This document shows, in pieces, positions 23,811-28,711 of a stretch of DNA of 28,711 nucleotides. Made by a program: the position numbers and the translations under genes. The DNA is taken from the NCBI GenBank assembly GCA_001689415.1, contig LUJM01000031.1:1-28711 (forward strand), in the 5' to 3' direction. The stretch is from Bacteroidales bacterium M2. Lineage in GTDB: Bacteria > Bacteroidota > Bacteroidia > Bacteroidales > Muribaculaceae. The notes under the pieces are model-generated. The model did no database searches and was not told the DNA's origin. It saw nothing but the letters and a program-made list of their open reading frames with translations. Position 1 is the first letter of the stretch, and each line of letters begins with the position of its first letter.

Positions 23811-24461
23811 ATGCGTAATATATTCTTTATCATCAGTTTGATAGCATGTGTATTGGGCATCCGCGCCCAGCATGGCACATTCTACGACCAGCGTGCAAGC
23901 CTCTTCGAGGCATTGCCTGTTGATTCCACCAATATTGTCTTTCTTGGCAATTCAATCACAAATGGCTGTGAATGGCATGAATTGTTCGGTGATGCCCGTA
24001 TCATCAACCGAGGCATCAGCGGAGACATCGCTACCGGCATCAACGACCGCCTCGAGCCACTTCTCAAGGGCAAACCCGGCAAGATTTTCCTGATGATCGG
24101 TGTCAACGATGTAAGCCACCACATCAGTGCCGACTCTATAGCCACAGATATCACCACTGTTGTAGACCGGATTCTCACATCCTGCCCCAACACCAAACTG
24201 TACCTTCAATCCTGCCTGCCGTTCAACGAATCGTTCAAACGGTGGAAGAACCTCGTAGGCAAACAGCAGGTAATTATCGACCTCAACACACGCCTTGAAA
24301 AACTTGCCAAAGACAGAGGTATCACCTGGATTAACCTGTACCCCATATTCAGCGACGGCAAGGACAACCTAAAGCCTGAATACACCAACGACGGCCTGCA
24401 CTTGCTCGGAGCCGGATATTTGGCTTGGAAAGAGGCTATAAAGCAATACGTATTTGAGTAA
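23811..24461 (+). CDS. Secreted SGNH/GDSL-family esterase
   Basis: 216 residues with a signal peptide (MRNIFFIISLIACVLGIRAQ). SGNH blocks are visible: the nucleophile serine in FLGNSITNGCEW, the glycine in NRGISGD, the asparagine in MIGVNDVSHH, and the Asp-His pair in DGLHLLG near the C-terminus. The nearest family flavour is the sialate- or carbohydrate-O-acetylesterase type common in Bacteroidota. Three bases separate it from murQ. In this context removal of 6-O-acetyl groups from MurNAc, which block muramidases, is an attractive role, but the sequence alone does not fix the substrate. Confidence 0.85.
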   Translation: MRNIFFIISLIACVLGIRAQHGTFYDQRASLFEALPVDSTNIVFLGNSITNGCEWHELFGDARIINRGISGDIATGINDRLEPLLKGKPGKIFLMIGVNDVSHHISADSIATDITTVVDRILTSCPNTKLYLQSCLPFNESFKRWKNLVGKQQVIIDLNTRLEKLAKDRGITWINLYPIFSDGKDNLKPEYTNDGLHLLGAGYLAWKEAIKQYVFE

Positions 24462-24470
24462 ATAGACTAA

Positions 24471-26969
24471 GTGCTTTACGACGACGATCAGCAACAAAGA
24501 ATAATCGAACTGACCGACACCACAGCATTGGTGCTCGCCGGGCCCGGATGCGGAAAAACCCACATCCTCGCCCGGCGAGTGTTTCATGCTTCGGGCGCTG
24601 TAGAATTTAGCGATATGCTGTGCGTTACATTCACCAACCGTGCCGCACGCGAAATGAAACAACGCATCGAAGGGTATCTCGGCTACATCCCTCCTGATCT
24701 TTTTGTCGGTAATATGCACCGCTTCTGTCTCAGATTTCTTTACGACAACGACTTGCTTGAAGCCGACACAACGGTTATCGACGAAGAGGACCAGCTTGAT
24801 TATCTGAGCACTATACTCAATAGTATACGCGCTGCCGACGTAAAGGACTTCCTCGACAAAGCTGCATACATATACCAGAAGCACCACGACCACCCCAAAT
24901 GGCTGATTCGCCGCCCATCGCGACCGTTTACCGATGCAGACTATGACGCCATCGACTCATACTCGAAATTCAAGGCCGAAAACAGGCTAATAGACTTCGA
25001 CGATATACTTCTTAAAACCTATACCGCCCTGCAGCAGCGACCTATCTGTGATTTCAAAATGACAGATTACCGTTGGGTGCAGGTCGACGAAGTACAGGAT
25101 ATGACACCTCTACAACTTGCCATTGTAGAGGCTGTAACGATGCGTCACCGCCGAACCCTTATATATTTCGGAGACGAGCAACAAGCTATATTCAAGTTTT
25201 TGGGCGCAGGCGGCAGGGCTCTTGAAGTACTCAAACAGCAGTGCAGCGGCAACATACTCAGGCTCACACGCAACTATCGCTCGCCGGGCTATCTCGTTGA
25301 GATGTGCAACACCCTTGCTATCGACTGGCTCGGACTCGACCGAGAGTATCTGCCCGATGCCGTAGACACTACTTCCGACCACGGCAACTTGAGCCTATAC
25401 TGGGGAGACCACGAAGAAATTGGTTTTACCGCCGCAAATATCTGCCGACGAAGACTGGCAGAATCGCCCGATGAAACAGTAGCCGTACTTTGCCGTATCA
25501 ATAAGGATGCCGAATATGTTTCCGATTTGTTTGCATCGCTCGGTATCAAGCACTTCCATGTTCCTAAACAGGACCTGTTCCACCAATTGCCATTCAAAAC
25601 TGTTTGGTCGCATCTCGCCGCAGTATCACAACCCTATATGGTGCATCCGTGGGCCAGGCTGCTGTACCAGATGAGATGTGTTAGCACACTAACCGGCGCT
25701 CGCAACCTTGTAAGAGTACTGCGCGACAGCGGTGTTGGCAGCGATGAACTACTATCGTTCGACAAACCACTGCGCCTGGAACGACTCTTGGAATATTGCA
25801 ATTCCGACCGCGAGATTGTAGTATTCGACACCGAAACAACCGGACTCGACATATTTCACGACGATATAGTACAAATCGCCGCAGTAAAAATAAGGAACGG
25901 CAAAGAAACCGGGCGGTTTGAGGCTTTTCTCAGTACTGACAAACGCCTTCCACGCGAGCTTCGCCCCGGGGTCAGAAATCCACTGCTCGACGTATACGAC
26001 AAAGCCGAAAAAATGCGTCCCGACCTTGCGTTCGCCGCATTTATCGAATTCCTTGGAGATGCAATTGCAGCCGGGCACAATCTTGCCTTTGACATCGCAA
26101 TACTCCGCAGCAACATATCGCGATACGGCAGTATAAGTCTGCCTTTGTCTTTGACACCACTTGCTGAAAAACTCGACACACTCGAGCTATCGCGACAGAT
26201 TTATCCGAAACTTAAGAGTCACCGACTTGGAGATATGGTGGAAAAGCTCGGGCTCGACGGCATAAACAGCCATAACGCTATCGACGATGCACATGCGACA
26301 GCATTATTACTTCTTGCACTTGCAGAGAAAGCACACGATTTAAAACACAAAATCGAACTTGTAAGGCTTAATAATAAGATACGCCGTTGTGCCGAAAAAT
26401 TTAACACGGTATATGGCGAATTTTACCGCAAATGGCGGTCGAAACTCCACGACACAGACGATAGTGCCGATAACACTCTTTGCGGAGCCATAAGCTCAGC
26501 CGACAAGTTCTTTGCTTCGCATGGCTTCACTACCGGGATTCAAAAACTCGATTATGTACTCGCCCTTATAGACCGCTGTATAATCGACACCCGCGAGACT
26601 CCGGTATTCGGCAGCCAGGTTTCGAGATACCTCTTTGACCTGCTGAGCTTCAACGAGGCCGACTTATTCACCAATGGCATTGTCGACGAGCGCCTTTCGG
26701 TGATGACCGTCCATAAAGCCAAGGGACTCGAGATGGACAATGTGGTAGTATTCGATGCATCAAGCTTCTATGGCGATATCGAAGACCATGCCCGCTTATT
26801 ATATGTAGCCTTCTCTCGTGCACGAAAACGACTTGCCGTGGGCCTCGGAGGAAGGATGCCCAAACCAATGATAGGTCTCCAGCGATACTTCAAACGCTTG
26901 ACACCAAGCCAGATTCGCATAGCAGTAAATTGTGAATACCTTAATCTGGAAAATCAAAACCAAGATTAA
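24471..26969 (+). CDS. UvrD/Rep-type SF1 helicase with embedded DnaQ-type 3'-5' exonuclease domain
   Basis: 832 residues starting at GTG, 9 bases after the esterase stop. Helicase motifs: Walker A AGPGCGKTH (23-31), VDEVQD (205-210), GDEQQAIFKF (234-243) and LTRNYRS (265-271). Between helicase halves lies an exonuclease domain (about 448-615) with ExoI FDTETTGLD (D453, E455), ExoII GHNLAFD (D541) and ExoIII HNAIDDAHAT (H601, D606), all key residues intact. The C-terminal motifs VMTVHKAKGLEMD (744-756) and LYVAFSRARKRL (777-788) close the helicase. A combined unwinding and degradation role in DNA repair is inferred. Nothing links it to peptidoglycan metabolism except position. Confidence 0.9.
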   Translation: MLYDDDQQQRIIELTDTTALVLAGPGCGKTHILARRVFHASGAVEFSDMLCVTFTNRAAREMKQRIEGYLGYIPPDLFVGNMHRFCLRFLYDNDLLEADTTVIDEEDQLDYLSTILNSIRAADVKDFLDKAAYIYQKHHDHPKWLIRRPSRPFTDADYDAIDSYSKFKAENRLIDFDDILLKTYTALQQRPICDFKMTDYRWVQVDEVQDMTPLQLAIVEAVTMRHRRTLIYFGDEQQAIFKFLGAGGRALEVLKQQCSGNILRLTRNYRSPGYLVEMCNTLAIDWLGLDREYLPDAVDTTSDHGNLSLYWGDHEEIGFTAANICRRRLAESPDETVAVLCRINKDAEYVSDLFASLGIKHFHVPKQDLFHQLPFKTVWSHLAAVSQPYMVHPWARLLYQMRCVSTLTGARNLVRVLRDSGVGSDELLSFDKPLRLERLLEYCNSDREIVVFDTETTGLDIFHDDIVQIAAVKIRNGKETGRFEAFLSTDKRLPRELRPGVRNPLLDVYDKAEKMRPDLAFAAFIEFLGDAIAAGHNLAFDIAILRSNISRYGSISLPLSLTPLAEKLDTLELSRQIYPKLKSHRLGDMVEKLGLDGINSHNAIDDAHATALLLLALAEKAHDLKHKIELVRLNNKIRRCAEKFNTVYGEFYRKWRSKLHDTDDSADNTLCGAISSADKFFASHGFTTGIQKLDYVLALIDRCIIDTRETPVFGSQVSRYLFDLLSFNEADLFTNGIVDERLSVMTVHKAKGLEMDNVVVFDASSFYGDIEDHARLLYVAFSRARKRLAVGLGGRMPKPMIGLQRYFKRLTPSQIRIAVNCEYLNLENQNQD

Positions 26970-27040
26970 TCTGCATTCATTAATACGGCGCAACCAATAT
27001 GCATAGCTAACAGATTGTATTATCAAAAAGCTAAAACAAC

Positions 27041-27071
27041 TTGGCTAAACCGAATAAAATCACTAATTTCG
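27041..27071 (+). promoter_or_regulatory. Possible promoter upstream of engB
   Basis: TTGG (27041-27044), 19 bases, then TAATTTCG (27064-27071), each one mismatch from the TTTG / TAnnTTTG consensus. It lies in the 195-bp AT-rich gap between the helicase and engB, which holds no other visible feature. Confidence 0.4.
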
Positions 27072-27164
27072 CATCAATCTATTGGCGATTGGAGAGTACA
27101 AAACATATTTTACAAGTGTAAATCTCCATTATCGGATAAACAATAGTACACTAAATATTAAACT

Positions 27165-27779
27165 ATGATAGTCAATACCGCCCGCTTTGTCATAAGCAAC
27201 TCCGACTACAGCAAATGCCCCAAGGAGAAGCGCCATGAATATGCCTTTATCGGACGTTCGAATGTAGGCAAATCATCATTAATCAATATGCTCACAGGCC
27301 AAAAAGGGCTTGCGATGACCTCTTCAACCCCGGGTAAGACAATGCTTATCAACCACTTCCTGATCAACGACAGCTGGTATATCGTTGATCTACCCGGATA
27401 TGGCTATGCCCGCCGCGGCAAAGCTGACCGCGACAGGCTCGAAGTCATTATAAAAAACTATATACTTGGCCGCGAGCAGATGACAAACCTCTTCGTACTT
27501 GTCGACAGCCGCCACAAACCACAGAAAATCGACCTCGAGTTTATGGAATGGCTCGGAGAAAACGGCATTCCATTCAGTATCGTTTTCACAAAAATGGATA
27601 AACAGTCGGCAACGGCAGGCGAGCGCCTTACAGCGGAATACTGCGCCAAACTCCTCGAAACATGGGAAGAACTGCCACCTATTTTCCGTACGTCGAGCGA
27701 AGATGGCCGTGGTCGCGATGCCCTGCTCAATTATATCGAGGAAATGAACAAACTTCCACTGCTCGGATGTGAACAATAA
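27165..27779 (+). CDS. engB: Ribosome-biogenesis GTPase YsxC/EngB
   Basis: Essential-type small GTPase acting in assembly of the large ribosomal subunit. The 204 residues are typical. G1 is GRSNVGKSSLIN (about 31-42), followed by the switch-region threonines in TSSTPGKT, G3 DLPGYGYA (about 75-82), G4 TKMDK, and G5 TSSEDGRGRD. No N-terminal extension. It is likely transcribed from its own promoter and appears unrelated to its neighbours. Confidence 0.96.
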   Translation: MIVNTARFVISNSDYSKCPKEKRHEYAFIGRSNVGKSSLINMLTGQKGLAMTSSTPGKTMLINHFLINDSWYIVDLPGYGYARRGKADRDRLEVIIKNYILGREQMTNLFVLVDSRHKPQKIDLEFMEWLGENGIPFSIVFTKMDKQSATAGERLTAEYCAKLLETWEELPPIFRTSSEDGRGRDALLNYIEEMNKLPLLGCEQ

Positions 27780-27823
27780 TCTTTGACAGGTGTTGTACTT
27801 TCATAATAATAAAACTACAGATT

Positions 27824-27967
27824 ATGGAAAACAACAAGTCAAAAAACAAAGCAGAAAAGAATTATCCCGGCGCCGCTATCAATCAGGCCGACGATGAAAA
27901 AACATCAAAAAGCGAAGTAAAAGAGCGCACTAAAGTCTTGGGCTGCAATCCAAGAAACAGCAAATAA
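27824..27967 (+). CDS. 47-residue hydrophilic hypothetical protein
   Basis: An intact frame from ATG to TAA, 44 bases after engB. The protein begins MENNKSKNKAEKNYPGAAIN and ends ERTKVLGCNPRNSK. It is highly charged with Lys, Glu and Asn, no hydrophobic segment, one cysteine (C41), and is likely disordered. I do not recognise a function. Codon composition is compatible with a real gene and an inverted repeat follows 13 bases after its stop. It is too short for certainty. Confidence 0.5.
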   Translation: MENNKSKNKAEKNYPGAAINQADDEKTSKSEVKERTKVLGCNPRNSK

Positions 27968-27980
27968 GCCTAAATTCAAC

Positions 27981-28003
27981 AACGAAGTGCAAAAATCTTC
28001 GTT
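27981..28003 (+). terminator. Weak hairpin after the small gene
   Basis: AACGAAG and CTTCGTT form a perfect 7-base stem with a 9-base loop. No T-run follows directly; a run of six T lies only at 28019-28024. It could end the engB-small-gene transcript. Confidence 0.35.
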
Positions 28004-28030
28004 CTGAATAGCCCCACATTTTTTGAGGCT

Positions 28031-28103
28031 CGAGACTTAATGGCGGATTGGGGATGGGGCTTCACAAAGCCACAGCCCCTCCCCAATCCGATATTAAGTC
28101 GCG
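28031..28103. repeat. 73-bp near-perfect palindrome
   Basis: Left arm 28031-28060 and right arm 28075-28103 pair almost fully: CGGATTGGGG pairs with CCCCAATCCG, and GACTTAAT with ATTAAGTC. There are only a two-base bulge, one mismatch and one extra base, and a 14-base loop. It is not followed by a T-run on either strand. It could be an insertion-sequence-associated structure, a REP-like element or a structured RNA. Confidence 0.6.
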
Positions 28104-28121
28104 CAAAAGGAAACTTTCAAC

Positions 28122-28180
28122 TGACAATACAAAAAAAGGAGACCGAAGTCTCCCTGAGATTAACTAATTTTGTGTTGTCA
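28122..28180. repeat. Nested inverted repeats just upstream of the IS30 transposase
   Basis: TGACAATACAAAA (28122-28134) and TTTTGTGTTGTCA (28168-28180) are complementary with one mismatch. Between them GGAGAC-CGAA-GTCTCC (28138-28153) is a perfect 6-base stem with a GNRA-like tetraloop. TAATTTTG at 28165-28172 matches the -7 promoter element, 11 bases before the transposase ATG. The layout suggests an IS end or leader controlling transposase expression. Confidence 0.5.
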
Positions 28181-28182
28181 AT

Positions 28183-28710
28183 ATGTATCATCAATTAACC
28201 TCGGAGCAAAGATCGCAAATTTTCGTCTTACTCCAAAAGAAAACAGAGAGAAAAATTATCGCCCAACTTGTAGGGTGCAGTGTGTCAACGCTTAGCCGCG
28301 AAATCAGACGTAATTCCACAGAAAAGGGCAATTATCTGTGGGACAAGGCGCATGCAAAGGCTATGGAACGACGCAAACGCAGTACATCCAACAAGGCCAA
28401 GAATCCGGCAATCGTATGGGAGGCTCTTGATCTACTGAAAGAAGAGGACTGGTCCCCCGAGCAGATCTCAGCCGATATGAAAATGCGTGGCAAAAGCATA
28501 TCCCACGAGCTGATATACCGTCATATACGCGCTGACCACACCGGAGAACTCGCTTCTCATTGTCGCCATAAGATGAAATATAACAGACACGGACGCCCAG
28601 ACCGCACAACCAAAGTCAGAAATATACCTGAGCGCGTGAGTATACATCAGCGTCCACCCGAGGCCGACGGAACACGTTTTGGAGTATCCGTCCGAAAAAA
28701 GCCGACTTGA
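28183..28710 (+). pseudogene. IS30-family transposase, N-terminal part only
   Basis: The 175 readable residues begin MYHQLTSEQRSQIFVLLQKK with an HTH_38 domain (IAQLVGCSVSTLSREIRRNS), then the WSPEQISADMKMRGKSISHELIYRHIRADH core and PERVSIHQRPPEADGTRFG. That last motif normally precedes the first catalytic Asp of the DDE domain (GDWE). Here the frame instead reads GVSVRKKPT and stops at 28708-28710, against a usual length near 320. The DDE domain is therefore absent from this frame. A small deletion with frameshift just after TRFG is the simplest reading, but the window ends one base later, so recovery in another frame cannot be tested. Confidence 0.75.
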
Positions 28711-28711
28711 T

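Noticed and set aside
28031..28103. Intrinsic terminator for the small gene
   Set aside because: No T-run after the stem on either strand and the stem is far longer than needed.
1..28711. CRISPR arrays, tRNA or rRNA genes, defence islands or phage genes
   Set aside because: No regularly spaced repeats, no tRNA-like cloverleaf with CCA or GTTCRA-type arm noticed, and no phage or defence proteins among the confident genes.

Overview
The window reads as a chromosomal segment of an anaerobic Bacteroidales bacterium, plausibly Muribaculaceae or a relative. Evidence: promoters match the Bacteroidota consensus TTTG-N19/20-TAnnTTTG, Shine-Dalgarno sequences are absent, a MurT-MurK-MurQ cluster like that of Tannerella forsythia is present, and composition is about 50% GC with AT-rich intergenic DNA. 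Genus assignment is inference; no rRNA or tRNA gene is present.

Layout. (1) 81-6668, minus strand: a compact glycine-cleavage operon in the order lplA-gcvT-gcvH-gcvPA-gcvPB-lpdA. It encodes every protein of the complex plus the lipoate ligase that can charge GcvH. (2) 6669-6888: a divergent control region with two consensus promoters and, between them, a perfect 30-bp palindrome. (3) 6889-14664, plus strand: a secreted zinc amidase with an inserted golvesin-like domain, a tandem GT2 glycosyltransferase, a DUF4922 HIT/GalT-like protein, a SpoIID/LytB protein without a signal peptide, and a lipoprotein MsrA-MsrB fusion. A 20-bp-arm inverted repeat follows. (4) 14887-24461, plus strand: an AmpG-like MFS transporter with a periplasmic insert of about 210 residues, NamZ exo-muramidase, an FAD/Fe-S D-lactate dehydrogenase-like enzyme, MurT, MurK, MurQ and a secreted SGNH esterase. 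(5) 24471-26969: a UvrD-type helicase with an embedded DnaQ-type exonuclease. (6) 27165-27779: EngB GTPase. (7) 27824-28711: a 47-residue orphan gene, strong DNA palindromes and the front part of an IS30-type insertion sequence.

How the genes fit together. Blocks 3 and 4 look like a peptidoglycan-salvage island. The amidase and NamZ would release peptides and MurNAc in the periplasm; AmpG-like and MurT proteins would carry products inward; MurK would phosphorylate MurNAc; MurQ would split MurNAc-6-P into GlcNAc-6-P and D-lactate; and the flavoprotein could oxidise that D-lactate. The SGNH esterase could deacetylate O-acetylated MurNAc. The most interesting unexplained signal is the palindrome between the glycine-cleavage and salvage promoters: its core and right arm recur (21 identical bases) on the -7 element of the AmpG promoter, which suggests one regulator controls both halves of the salvage island and perhaps glycine cleavage. 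Not seen here: NagZ, NagA, NagB, LipA/LipB, CRISPR, tRNA or rRNA.
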